This document shows, in pieces, positions 1 through 10,967 of a DNA stretch of 64,000 nucleotides (its first letter is position 1; each line of letters opens with the position of its first letter). The translations under genes were made by a program, and so were the position numbers. The stretch lies in NCBI GenBank assembly GCA_051530055.1, contig CM121341.1, positions 17,174,001 to 17,238,000 on the forward strand, given 5' to 3'. This stretch comes from Neoechinorhynchus agilis (taxonomy: Eukaryota; Acanthocephala). The notes beneath the pieces were generated by a model. The model did not search any database. It saw only the letters and a program-made list of their open reading frames with translations, and had not been told where the DNA came from.

Positions 1-299
1 ACTGCATACTCACTATGTAGGTCAATCGAAGCAACCGCAATGAACTCGTGAAAATAGTTACTCACAATATTATAAAAGTAATAGACTTTAATCGTGTAGA
101 TAGTTTTGTATTTAATGATCGACCGAATTCTGGATGAATGCCCTCTAAAGATTTCCAAATATCAAAAGAGAGTTTACTGACTCTACAAGTTGTTACTGCT
201 TAGTCTTAAAAAATATTCGCGTTTTCGACTAACGGTCCGACCATTCAGCATGACCGGTATTTGACATTGAAAAACATCGTTTTTACTTAAATGCAGACC

Positions 300-1200
300 G
301 GTTATCTCACTTCCTGGCGATGGCGATTAGCCCACAGCTTCAGATAAAGAGTTCATATTTGCAGAATGTTAAGGGTTTACTTAATTCTCTGATTGCGAGA
401 TGCAATGACTTAAATAGTGGTCGGATCATGTCTTTTTATTTTGTCTCGCACTATACTAACGTTGACAATGAGGTAGCGGCATGAGCACTCGAGAAACGGT
501 TGAATGAGAACGAAGAGGACTTAAATATATTCGGAATGCTACCGACGGACGTGATTGGACCCACTTTCGATATAACGACCGACGCTATAGACAAATCCGT
601 CGACTGTAATAGGAAACAGCTTTGCTACCGTCTTGGCATTGATTTTCCTCGATGATTTGGAAATGCAGTGCAAATTCCCGCATGTAACGCCGAGCCAAAT
701 TTATCTCCATTATGTGGATGATGTGTTGTTCACTTGCAGCGAGGATTGTGAGGTCGACGACAATGAAAGGAGGTTGAATTCGATGGATCCTACTGAAGGG
801 AATAAGGTGACGCGAGACAAACCGTCGGATTATCTACCATTTCTCAATTTGTACTTTAAAGTTAATGACATCACTGATCTCGGGTGGTGTCGCAAACCGT
901 AAAAGGATAGTTATGCATCGAAATTCGCATTATCTTATTGGTAATGAAATTAGCAATTTATGCTAAGATGCACAAGAAAACACTGATTTGCTCATCGTCA
1001 TGAACAGCGAAATGGTTGGCGATCGACAGAGTGAGCGAGATTTTCGCTGATAATGGATTCAAACGTAACGAGATCATGCGGTTCCAGAAGCGGTGTTATT
1101 CAATGGAGAACTTCCGCTTTGATGTCGCTATTGCAACACGCTTCACATCTCCACGGTGTTTTGTAGATTTCAGAGGAATCGTAAAACGGCGAAAGTTCGG
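300..1200 (+). mobile_element. Penelope-like element, reverse transcriptase remnant (copy 1)
   Basis: Translated pieces resemble the reverse transcriptase of Penelope-like elements. In order there is a segment like SFYFVSHYTNV near 430-470, the catalytic-site block LHYVDDVLFT near 710-740, a block DYLPFLNLYFKVN near 830-870, a WCRKP block near 890, and a thumb-like stretch to about 1090. The element is broken and about 0.9 kb long, so only part of the usual 2-3 kb element remains. A second, related copy lies on the minus strand at 13930-14935 and matches this one closely over the WCRKP and thumb region. PLEs are retroelements that usually pair this reverse transcriptase with a GIY-YIG endonuclease; no endonuclease is recognisable here. 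Confidence 0.75.
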
Positions 1201-1580
1201 AGAATGTGTCTATTTACAACCAAAACTTGAAATTCTAATTTGTTTATTGCTGCTGCTTCTTCTCCTTCTCGGATCCCTGTTTCTACTCTTATCTTATTCT
1301 TTAATTCGCAATTTTTCCAATTCCCTAATCGTCGCTTCGTTCTGCTTGTTGTTAAAACCATCCATTTCCACTCTGGAAATTTTTCGCCATTTCGTTAAGT
1401 AGTTGATTCTATCCAAAGAATTAATCAGTTTCTAAGTTTCTGATGACATCCGTGAAAAAGATGTTTTACGTTCTTGGAGTGAAGAGCCCGCGTCGAATAG
1501 AAATAAGCTTGACCTTCAAATCATAGAGAGATTTGTAATCACAAAAAACCGATATAAAAATCTTATTTGCTTTTTAGATT

Positions 1581-2301
1581 ATGCTTAAAGAATCTGAGGA
1601 AGTACTGCTCACTTTTTTTCGCGTTACTGTTCTCGACTTGAAATCAGTTAAACCAGCTTTTGTCTGAAGACACAAGAAATGAATTTCTGAAGCGGAACTG
1701 CATTATCCATGGAATCTGTCCAGGAAATAAGATCTCGACCGAAGACCGAGTGAAAATCTTCGCCCTATTTAAGGCGAATATGGAGGCGATGTATCGCAGC
1801 TCCTCGTTTGGTTGGAAGGTGGATCATAAGAAAAAGGAGCTATTTCATAAAGAATCCAAATATTTTCTTGTGTTTCAACAACAGGTACTTATTGGTTTCG
1901 TTCATTTCAGACTTGATCTTGACGACGGAAGGGATGTTTTGTATTTGTGAGTCTTTTTTTCAGCTCAATTTATTTTTTTGCGAATAAGGTACGAAATTCA
2001 GATCAGTTCAGATTGTAGAAGATTTGGACTTGGCAGGCTTTTGATTGACTTAATTGGCAGTATTGCTCTCAGGTATATTAGTTTTAAGAGTGTAATCTCC
2101 TTACGAGCGTAATTTTAGCACTGGAAAAGAACTGATAATGTTGACAGTTTTCAAAATGAATCATCAAGCTCGACGTTTTTTTGAGTCAATGGGGTATGTT
2201 TATAGAAAACGTTCCGTTATTCATCCCATTTTAGATTCCGAAAAGATAGAACATGTCCCGACGACTGTGACTACATGATATTGTCAAAACGTGTTACATA
2301 G
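1581..2301 (+). CDS. NAA40: N-alpha-acetyltransferase 40 (NatD), histone H2A/H4 N-terminal acetyltransferase
   Basis: Five exons read as 1581-1601, 1648-1946, 1989-2072, 2119-2193 and 2235-2301 give about 181 residues, shorter than the human protein (237). The GNAT fold is visible: SSFGWKVDHKKKELFHKES matches the family's WGWK block, followed by FVHFRLD, the VLYLYEIQI strand, the acetyl-CoA loop CRRFGLGRLLIDL, and LTVFKMNHQARRFFESMGF, which is typical of NAA40. NatD acetylates the N-terminal serine of histones H2A and H4. All introns are 41-46 nt with GT..AG ends and conserve the frame. A tract TTTGCTTTTTAG ends 3 nt before the chosen ATG, so the mRNA may be trans-spliced or have a 5' UTR intron. 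The first exon (7 residues) is less certain than the rest. Confidence 0.85.
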
Positions 2302-2493
2302 CCAATTAAAATTCCTTCAATTAGGTTTTTTGAGGCTACAATTAGCCAAACATGCATGGATAAAAATATGAATATTTATGTTGATAAATCGATGATTAGC
2401 ATTTGGTCTTCCGCTTGAAAAACGATACAATTTTTTATAAACGACGTGCGAAATTATCAATCACTGTTTAGACCAATTGCATCTAGGCAATGC

Positions 2494-2769
2494 TTAGCAC
2501 ATGCGCATTCCTCCTCCCATCATCCCAGGCATTCCTCCTCCCATCATTATAGGCATTCCTCCTCCCATCATCCCAGGCATTCCTCCTCCCATCATCCCAG
2601 GCATTCCGCCTCCCATCATGATCATTATTGGCGGCCTCATCATAGGTTGCATTGGTGGTCTCATCGGGGGCATTGGAGGTGGTATTGGAGGCGGCATTTG
2701 TGGATAGTAATCATAGTAATAAGGTGGAGGGTAATCAGAGTAGTTTGGTCGTCTGTTAGAGGATCCCAT
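2494..2769 (-). CDS. Small Gly/Met/Pro-rich low-complexity protein
   Basis: This 91-residue frame starts with ATG at 2769. An N-terminal part is rich in Pro and Tyr (PNYSDYPPPYYYDYYPQMPP), a middle part has PPM repeats, and the C-terminal part has five copies of the unit GGGMPGMM before MRMC and the stop. The DNA repeat is a roughly 24-bp tandem unit, so the opposite strand is also open (Ile/Pro repeats), and strand choice is uncertain. I prefer the minus strand because it has a non-repetitive polar start and a PY-rich segment like those of RNA-binding or splicing-associated low-complexity proteins. No domain is recognised. Confidence 0.45.
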   Translation of the reverse strand: MGSSNRRPNYSDYPPPYYYDYYPQMPPPIPPPMPPMRPPMQPMMRPPIMIMMGGGMPGMMGGGMPGMMGGGMPIMMGGGMPGMMGGGMRMC

Positions 2770-3335
2770 TTAGAAATAAGAACTATTTTAGTAGAGAAAG
2801 GATGGTGTTTAAGTTTTCTTTTATAAGAACCGCTGTTACAAAGAGGTTTCTAGGTTAGTCACTAAAAGGAGTAAAGTAGCATACAATGAGTAATCTCTTT
2901 CTCGTGGTGTAGGTTTGGAACAGTTGGAAGGGGCGGCGGTACGTTAGACTAATAGTACGAAAGCGACATATTTAGTGCTTAGTTCAGAGGTAATTAAAAC
3001 GTTCTAATGTCTTCAATGTGGTTATCCTGACCTGGACTATGAAAGCGAGGGCAATGTCATCGGTGAAATGTCGACTATTTGATGTAGTGTACGAGGTCAA
3101 AGATAAAACAATGAAGTTTTATAAGTATAATGATTAACAATAATCAGACTCCGCTTAAGACTCTAGATCGCGATTTTTATGTAGAATTTTTGATTGCGAG
3201 ATCTTTGTGAACGAAGGTTGCTTAAAAATCCTACGTAAAAACGCTATCCGATTACATCTAAGAAAACAATTTTCGACCTTGGTCTATTCGTACAAAAATT
3301 AAGTGAAAACATTTTTAAATTGCCGTGTGACAAAA

Positions 3336-3809
3336 ATGAAGTGCTCGGGGAAATGCTCGTCGGACTTTGAAAATAATACCTTGATCGTATACCGATCTAT
3401 CGACAAAGACAACATTGGAACTATTGATAGAAACAAACTTGATTTTGGTTTAAGAGAGCTAGGATTGGATTTAAGTGAACTTGATACATCTCAAATTTTC
3501 TGTTGTATAATAGATAGAATCGAGGATGGAAAAGTCAGTTTTGATGAGTTTAAGAAGGTTGCTCGCGTGGCAAAAGCGGAATCCGGTTATCATGAACATT
3601 ATTCGATCAAAGATGTTTTTAGAAAGTTGGACACTGACAATAGTAAACAACTTGATTTTCAGGATGTCATAAAAGGTCTTAAAATGATGAATCGCTTCTT
3701 TGACGAGGAGAAATCTCGTCATTGGTTCGAAATTATGGATGTGGATAATGATAGATTAATTGGCTTCTTTGAATTTTCCAGAATTGTCCATATTGCTAAA
3801 GTTATTTGA
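3336..3809 (+). CDS. EF-hand calcium-binding protein
   Basis: This single-exon protein of 157 residues belongs to the calmodulin or sarcoplasmic-type EF-hand group. The third and fourth hands are clearest: DTDNSKQLDFQDV and DVDNDRLIGFFEF both have acidic residues at loop positions 1, 3 and 5. A first hand, DKDNIGTIDRNKL, has Lys at the last loop position instead of the usual Glu, so it may bind calcium weakly. The second hand is degenerate. The N-terminus MKCSGKCSSDFENN is Cys-rich and lacks an obvious Gly2 for myristoylation. The first ATG in frame is at 3336. Calcium-dependent regulation is inferred from the family; the partner is unknown. Confidence 0.75.
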   Translation: MKCSGKCSSDFENNTLIVYRSIDKDNIGTIDRNKLDFGLRELGLDLSELDTSQIFCCIIDRIEDGKVSFDEFKKVARVAKAESGYHEHYSIKDVFRKLDTDNSKQLDFQDVIKGLKMMNRFFDEEKSRHWFEIMDVDNDRLIGFFEFSRIVHIAKVI

Positions 3810-4025
3810 TTTGTTGAAAAGAATAAGAGAGAAAAACGTGACTGTGAAAACTATTGATTTTATTTTTAATCTTTTCTTTTGATTGGAACCCACTTTCGGG
3901 CGTGTGGCCTTTATAAGTTTTTATTATCGATTTATTCAGACTGCTCAACACCAACACATCTCTTAGCTGATATTTATTTTGTTTATTGAAACGTTAATTA
4001 AACGTCATCATAAAGAATTCCGGCC

Positions 4026-4463
4026 CTAAGTCTCGTTCTTTGCTTTATGGATTTTGTGATCCAGGAACTCTATTAAGAGTCTGTTTACAGCAATCGGAAT
4101 CGCCATGACTACAAGCATTATGCTGAGTTCGGTCCCATGCATGAAATAGATCACAATGGCACCCACGATTGTTGTTAAAAACTGAACTGCGCAGATCCCG
4201 ACCATTTCAATGAGATTGAATTTCCAGTTTTTTTTTAATAAGCCAGTCTTAAGACTCGATAGAACAATGATGATGGTCAAAGGCAAACAGAACCATTGAA
4301 AAACGTACTCATCGGCAGTGTTAACTTCAACACTTAAATGTTCTTGTGAATATTCTTTTCGATTAGCCAATAAGAATGCGATAATCAACGAAGATAGCAT
4401 ATAAGGATGAAGGAAAGTGAGTCCCACCCATCGAGCTCTTTTTAAAATTGCTTCGTTAGTCAT
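4026..4463 (-). CDS. Unknown multi-pass membrane protein
   Basis: This 145-residue single-exon protein starts at ATG 4463. Four hydrophobic stretches are visible at about residues 20-34, 55-72, 84-108 and 110-130, with a Lys-rich loop (LKTGLLKKNWKF) between the second and third and a polar C-terminus HKIHKAKNET. No family is recognised. It lies convergent to the EF-hand gene, with about 200 bp between stop codons. The length, steady frame and membrane pattern support a real gene; the role is unknown. Confidence 0.55.
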   Translation of the reverse strand: MTNEAILKRARWVGLTFLHPYMLSSLIIAFLLANRKEYSQEHLSVEVNTADEYVFQWFCLPLTIIIVLSSLKTGLLKKNWKFNLIEMVGICAVQFLTTIVGAIVIYFMHGTELSIMLVVMAIPIAVNRLLIEFLDHKIHKAKNET

Positions 4464-5463
4464 TTGAAACAGTGAGTATTATAGTATTCAAAGGATGTCG
4501 GGGACTAATTGTAGACTTGAAAGAGCGACGTCTTGACTATTTCGACAGTGAATAGTTCTAAAAGACGCTTTATACGTTTTTTTGTAGAAAATCGTTTTCA
4601 CGCCTTACTTCTTAAAAAGGCACGCAAAACTTGTTTCGATCCTTTTTAAATTCCAATTGTACAAGTTTAAATAGTAGCATAATTTTGAACTTTGAAATGA
4701 TTTATTTTCGTGAAATGAACACCTAGAAGATTATGATGTAACGTTGATAGATTGCTTATTTGAGAATCTTTTTTAACTTTGGAACTTAGAAAAAATTAAC
4801 ATTAGTGTGCATAAATATAATTCTAGCAAGATAAATGCTCAATTTTTTATTGGTGCCATAAAGTGGTACCTACGGCATTTTCTTTTTTCCTTTCTTAAAG
4901 TCCATTATTGGCCTTAAGATGTTTATTTCTTACTGTAATTTCGAGTGTTGGTATAGAATCCGACTTTAGTAGATTGGAATATTCTATGATAAAGCACGAT
5001 ATTTTTAGAGGTTTTAAAAGAAGTAATATCAGCAATAAAAGTTTCCGATTTAAAAACATGAACTTGACTGATTGTGAGATGGAAACTGGATACCATGTCC
5101 TTTAGAAAACGAAACAAATCGTGATCCAGATACCCACAATTTACTTATTGTCACATTCCATCTTTCTTGAAAATAACATCCTATCAAGCAGTCATGATTC
5201 AAAGAAAGCAAAGTTCTAAGAAACAAACCCTTAAATTTTTGTTTTTCGTTTACCTAGTTCAACATTCACGATCAACATTTCTTCGATATTCTACTTGTTC
5301 TCTAAATAAAATAATAAAAATTTGTTTTTGTAATCACGCTTTTCGACCACACAAACACTTTTCGCAACAAAAGTCCTTTGAATTCCAAAATGACCGTTGA
5401 AAATACGTGTTTTATATTCATACTTTTGAACGCTAACAACAATATTGAAAAACTCTGAACCTA

Positions 5464-6051
5464 TTACGAACGGATGTATCTATAAAACGAAATATACCTA
5501 CATCGATGAATGGTGTTCGCTTTGTATATTCGCTCCATGAATCTACTTAAGGCCGATTTGGTGCTCATAGCGCTTAGCATTGAAAGCATCTCCTTATTCC
5601 CCATTTTGGCCTCACCGTTTCTACTGATTTTAGTTAATCTGGTTTTTAGCCAATATATTTGCGTTGTTCGCACTTGCACACTCGCTTTAGGTTCCTCGAA
5701 TGTGTTGACTATAATTGAACTGCCTTAAACAAGCGGTGTTAAGTATTTATCCATACGATATTGTTCCATTTTTTCCAGGTTTGTGACTTTAGTCTTCCCT
5801 TCGATTGCCGAATGGACGACGACATATTCACTTAACGAGAAAATTAATCTTTGCTCCGTAACGGAATAATATTGAACGGGCATGAATTTACATCGTATAT
5901 CCACCGGTTCAAATATAGTCATCACACTCGAAAACTCGCTTCTATTAAACCTACTGTATCGAGTGTGACTTGCAGACGTTTTTAATGTTAGAGGTGAAGG
6001 CAAATAAGCTGGAAAAATAAAATAGTGAGATTCCCTTAATCTTTCATTCAT
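5464..6051 (-). CDS. Hypothetical protein, probably two or more exons
   Basis: Two frames on the minus strand can be joined: one from 6051 to about 5730 and another from about 5707 to 5464. The join would need an intron of only 22 nt (GTTTAAGG..TTATAG), which keeps frame but is shorter than any other intron seen here. A polypyrimidine stretch ending in CCAG near 6010 suggests another acceptor, so the true start may be elsewhere. The predicted protein is basic at its C-terminus (RCRYISFYRYIRS) and has no recognised domain. The gene is possible rather than established. Confidence 0.35.
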
Positions 6052-6421
6052 TCTACGGTTCGAAAAAGTTGAAATATGCAGATTTTAAGTTGTATAATTT
6101 GTTATAGAGAAATGGAAAATTCTAGATAATTAATTGCCATCATTCGTTGGGAAATTAGTCGATAATCCACTAACTTTTCCAGGTTAACCAAGAATTCTTA
6201 ATAAGCGAACCGTCGCATTGTTGATGTTTTTATCGCGATAATTAAAGGGAAATGCTTTTGCAAAGTTCATTTTCAGGGCCTTCAGCATCTTCTGAAATTA
6301 GATGCTATTAAGATATTATTTTATTTTTCGTTAATTTGCAATTCTTAAAACAGGAACTCCGTTCCCATGGAAACTAATTTAGTCTCCAAAATCATCATAT
6401 AAAAGTGCTACATTGCATTTG

Positions 6422-7420
6422 ATGGACCGACAGACGTCAGTGAATGCTTTTTCGAATTGCTTAAAATTGATAGCAAACGAGGATGTCGCTTCGAAGGCTC
6501 AATCAAATTATCTTTTTCCTTGTTATAATACCCGTGACACAAAGGAAATGGTTGGAAATTTTTTAGGTAGCTTTATTAAGGAGATTGGTGAGGGGAATGA
6601 GATTAGCATATTACTGAGAGCGATTCAATTAGAAATAAAGGAAATATTGAATAATCGAGCCAAGGAGCAGCGTTCTTATATTGCAAGAGCGGAACGAATG
6701 TCATCAAGAGTTAGAGATGTGGCGTTCTTTAAGAAAAAGTTTGATGATATAAGAAGGATTTTTACGATTTTGGAAATCGATAAGGTGCAAAGAAAATTGG
6801 CGGATGATTTGCACACAGAAAATAACGACGGAGATCAAACTCAATACAGTCTTAAAGAAGAAGTCATGCGTCTTGAAGATGAGTACAATGGACAGCTTTG
6901 TCGTCTTGATGAACTTAGTTCTCGACTCCAAGAAGGTACATTGAAGTTTTTAAATGAAAAACCTCCCGACTTTAAAGTCGTTAATGTAGAACCTGTTCTC
7001 GGATTAGATGTAGTTTTTCGAGATATTGACGGACTTTTTGACGATGAGGAGATTGTTACACCGATTATTGAACCACAGTCTCACGAAGACGCTTCAGTGG
7101 AGATTGTGAATCAAAGGGGCGTGTGATTCGCAACGGAAAAATCCGACGAGGGACTAAGACCAGGTCGTCGAGTTCGAAATGATTCAATGTTCAATATGAT
7201 GATCGATCTTATTAATGAGTACGACCTCGATTCATCCTTTCTTACATTTCAAGATGCTAAGATTTTTGACGATGCAGAGGATAGAAAAATCTTTCAGCAC
7301 GTTAAATGTTCATATGACAGTACTTTAACGACAAAAGAGGCAGATCCTTTCAAAATGTGTACAACCGGAGGATGCAAATTATGTGAACTTTATGGAAAAA
7401 TATATTCCTTGATATTTTAA
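6422..7420 (+). CDS. Unknown coiled-coil protein, two exons
   Basis: An open frame from ATG 6422 runs to a TGA at 7124. Removing a 36-nt GT..AG intron (about 7124-7159) restores the same frame to the stop at 7420, giving about 320 residues. Because the intron is a multiple of three, the two frames look like one interrupted by a single stop. The first exon contains a long charged helical region (EIKEILNNRAKEQRSYIARA and following heptads), then an acidic tail (DIDGLFDDEEIVTPIIEP). The second exon ends with a Cys pair block CTTGGCKLCELYGKIYS. No family is recognised. A TATAAAAG at 6398 is too close to the ATG to serve as its TATA box. Confidence 0.55.
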
Positions 7421-7429
7421 ACGAGAGCC

Positions 7430-8230
7430 TTTAAGGGTGTTCAAATATAAATCCGATTTCCGAACTAAATCCAAACAATACATTATCTATAAACAAAAAA
7501 TGACAATAATTCACAAGCTTGTTAGAAGGACCTCCAACATAAAAAAACAAACTTCTTTGCTTTACATAGATTTCATAAGTTTTGTATACAAGGATTTTAC
7601 TTTATTTAATTATTTATCGCACAGCCTCACACATCCAGTTTTACTTAACAAACTATTTCAGATGCATTAGGTGCATTTAAAATATTAAATAGTTATTATT
7701 TAAAACACATGCGCCAACGGCTCTCTTTTTACATTTATTTTGACTTTTGATTCTCTCATAATATTCAGTAGCCGACGATTACTTGTGCAATTTATCTCCG
7801 GATTTTTTCCTAAACGTCTCAAATCTTTTTGCAATTGAATAAAAATCATAAATTTTGAGTTTAACAGGAATGCAGGAAACAGGAACGAACGTCACAAGTT
7901 AACGCTTTTGGTATTATGGGAAAAAGTATTCTGAATATGATTGCACGGAACTATCTATTTAAATTATACAATTTCTATCACAATTTGTCAATTATAAAAC
8001 GATTACAAGGAAAAATCGAAGAGCAGTTTAAGTATATTTATATCCTACTTTAAGCGTTCAGTTGTTTGATATTTTTCGCACAAAATCAAGGCATTGTCTT
8101 TAATAGGGCACTTTTAAACGCACTTAAAAATGGTGCCAAAAATTCGAATAAAAACTCGTAAATAGTCAACTTTAATCAGTATACGATTCGTGATTGAAAA
8201 TCAATGTGTTCTCGGTTGACTGTCAAAATT
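7430..8230. other. Intergenic, nothing recognised
   Basis: This AT-rich stretch has only short unrelated open frames with no domain, splice pattern or repeat that I can support. Confidence 0.4.
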
Positions 8231-8867
8231 TGTTTTAAATCCTGATGTATTGAACACTAAGCGATATTTCAACAACCAAGGTATGGATTTTAATTGGTTC
8301 GAACGCAACTGTCACATCGTCTAAAGACAAAGCGGGCAGAAATGTAGGGAAAAACATCGCGGCGAGGCGAGACTGATCTAACAAACGCCAATCGAATAAA
8401 ATTGTAAGATACCCACCCCTCTGAGGCGCCGCGAGCCAGATAAAACTTTGGTTAAAATATAAACGCTTACATCGTTCCGTCGCGTATTCGCTGAGCATTT
8501 AAATAGATGTTCGTAGAAAATATTTAGAAAAAAATCCGCGTGCTTTTGTAAGCTATTAAAAGGAATTGATTTATAGACAATCTCACGTGCGATTGTATAG
8601 TCCCTAAGAATGAAGGCAAAAACTACAATCATGAATGGTATACATTAATGTTTAAAAATATTTGGATAATCTATTAGTGCTATACATCTCCACCGATGTT
8701 ATTCGACACAACATTAGGTGCTCAATGTAAGAGCTCAGCGAACAGGAAACGTATTAGCGATTTTTAAACTAAAAAATCAAAGCACCATTGTTAAGTTGGC
8801 TATTATTATCTGTTGAATGACAAATAATTTCGATGCAAAACCATCTAAGTTTTGTCGATGTGTGAAT

Positions 8868-8935
8868 GAATCCGGCGAGGTTCGAAACGTCTTTAATAAA
8901 AAATTATTTACAAAGTGAAGACTTTAAACAATAAT
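8868..8935 (+). repeat. Single-arm copy of the foldback family found at 36670-36831
   Basis: The block CGAGGTTCGAAACGTCTTTA followed by AATAAAAAATTATTTAC and, some bases later, TTTAAACAATAA matches the right arm of the palindromic element at 36768-36831 with several differences. Only one arm is present here. The hairpin part is degenerate. Confidence 0.6.
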
Positions 8936-9333
8936 TTCATCTCAGTTTTATGCTGCAAATTTTCGCCCTCCCTCTAATTTTGATCGTTATGCAAATTTGT
9001 AGAAGTCAGCATGTCTTTTACACCAATAAAAACATTATCGAGAGCTATAACTTCGAGTTATATTTATCCAATTATTGGCATTATTCTCAAAAAATTAATT
9101 ACTCCAAGTGTCGTTGCACAGTAAAAATGATCGCGCCCAGAAATAAATTATAAAATGTTTCGACGCGACTTATTTAACTTCCTTGATGAGCATTAAGTAC
9201 TACGCTTTTTCTAGCAGTATTGAAATATAGTCTAATTATTTAATGTTGCTTCTTATACCTCGTTTATTTATGATATCAGCATAATTTTTCTAGCATTATG
9301 AATTAAATGAATAAAATTTTAAATTATTTATTT

Positions 9334-10099
9334 TCAGTTATAGTAATAATTGTAATATTCTGGATTATAATAAAAGTGTTGGTCTTGGTAATTTCCTTGG
9401 TCGTTATTATAATACTCGTTATAGTTAGAATGTGAAAATTGTTGTACATTTCCAATTTCAACATGCTCTTGATTTTGAGTCAGTTGAGCACAATCATCTC
9501 TAGGAGGATGTCGATTTTTGCGGCGTTCCTTCGCTCTACGATTACTGAACCAATTCTAAAATTCGCTATGTAAATCGTAAGATTGAATGCATTTTATTAT
9601 TAACCTGAATAATATTTTCCGGGACATTGAGTTGACAAGACAATTGCTCCCGTGTCAACTTAGAAGGATTAGGAATTTGATCAAACGTGTACTCCAACAC
9701 TTGAAGCTGATGATGGTCGAAAACTGCTCTTGGCCTTCTGTTAGAGCTCCTTCTACTTTCCGAACTGGGCAAAATATTGGTAAGTGGACCAGGATGTACC
9801 TGACCCGTTTTTTTATACCTAAACTAGAAGTTTAACATATTTTTAAAATAATTTTAGTGAATACCTTGTGAGGATTTTGGAGACACATCCATGACTAATT
9901 TGGAGCAGACGACTGATATCCGAGGCCCTTTTTCCTTCGCAAAAAAGACGAATAATTTCAAGACGCTTATGGGTAGGTATAGCTTTTCCTGCGCAATAGC
10001 TGCCACCTAATTGATTTCGCTTTGGGTTTTCTAGACAAATTTGGACAAAGTCGTTGTTTTTATGTGAATCAAGCAGAACTTACCAATTTCAATATCCAT
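9334..10099 (-). CDS. Pax-family transcription factor with PAI-only paired domain and S50 homeodomain
   Basis: Four exons (10084-10099, 9865-10030, 9605-9818, 9334-9555) with introns of 53, 46 and 49 nt give 205 residues. After MDIEIENPKR comes the PAI half of a paired domain: NQLGGSYCAGKAIPTHKRLE, then [20 protein letters not shown] and RYKKTGQVHPGPL. The linker and RED half that should follow are absent; the sequence goes straight to a homeodomain beginning RRPRAVFDHHQLQVLEYTFD and ending IIQNWFSNRRAKERRKNR. Homeodomain position 50 is Ser, which marks Pax-type homeodomains. The C-terminus is Asn/Tyr-rich. Pax proteins bind DNA through both domains; here recognition would rest on the PAI and homeodomain. 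The intron after ILT(R) has the same position and phase as in the second Pax gene at 51568. A family name (Pax6, Pax3/7 or Pax4-like) cannot be assigned safely. Confidence 0.85.
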
Positions 10100-10960
10100 A
10101 ATGTTTCAATAGAAAAATTAACGCTCTTTGAGACGAGCGATTGCTTGAATTTCACACCAGTTCATGCTATATTGCTCCAGCCAATCATATTACAGCATTT
10201 ATATGCAATTAATTATCAGTAAAAAAGTGCAACGATCTCTAATTTAGATATTAAGCATCATTGAACGTCAATGGCGGCCCCTAATTTCCCGCCATAGTCT
10301 GAGGCCAATGTGATTTTTTCAAAAGTTAGAGTCACCAGCCGTTATATGGATGGTTGCGCAATGGTGAAAAAGGCTACTTAGTTTTTATCTTTAATTCTTA
10401 ATATCTCATAAGTCATTTTGTGATAAAATCTTACAATTTATAAATGATTCAGTTTGATTCGTGTTTTTTAATTTTGAAATAATAAACAATTTCCTGTGAA
10501 GCAAAATCCAATTTAGTTAAAAAATATCATTTTAATCCCAGCTATTGAATCATATTTTATCATCTATAGAATTCAAATTATTTAGGTAATACTTTTGCTT
10601 TCAAATTATTCAAATCGCTCCTCTTGTCACATTTCGAAATTCGCAGAAAGCAAAAGGGGCAAGAATAGATAGATTTTAAATTATCTTCAATAGGCCAATC
10701 GATCAAGTGACATTAGCTATAATATATTAAGCATCTAGTTAATGTTCGATCATACTTAGAAAAATCCAGAAACTTCTTCGGCAAGGAAAATTTTTACCAA
10801 ATAATTGTTGTAACTTATGGTATTATTTCCGATAATTTTTGTATAAAAATGTTCGACTTTTGAATACGCAAAACAAACTTTTCATTTTTTATCGCAACTG
10901 ACTAAGAGAGCAGTGCTAACGGATTTTTTTAATCTTTCCCGAGAGTAAATGAATGAAAGC
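10100..10960. other. Intergenic, upstream of the Pax-like gene
   Basis: No gene or repeat recognised. As the 5' flank of the minus-strand Pax gene and the 3' flank of the LanC-like gene, it may hold regulatory sites, but I see no specific motif. Confidence 0.4.
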
Positions 10961-10967
10961 AGATACT

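Noticed and set aside
1170-1402. Hydrophobic Leu-rich frame and its antisense downstream of the first PLE
   Set aside because: The Leu run comes from a CT-rich tract (TTGCTGCTGCTTCTTCTCC); no homology and no splice context.
2501-2707. Ile/Pro-rich frame on the plus strand over the Gly/Met/Pro repeat
   Set aside because: It is the antisense of a short tandem repeat; the minus-strand frame has a more gene-like, non-repetitive start.
7124-7159. Single TGA between two in-frame parts of the coiled-coil gene as evidence for readthrough
   Set aside because: A 36-nt GT..AG intron explains it, and other introns here are almost as short.
8235-8632. Possible transposase fragment on the minus strand
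   Set aside because: A phrase like LDDVTVAFEPI vaguely recalls hAT transposases, but there is no catalytic or dimerisation motif.
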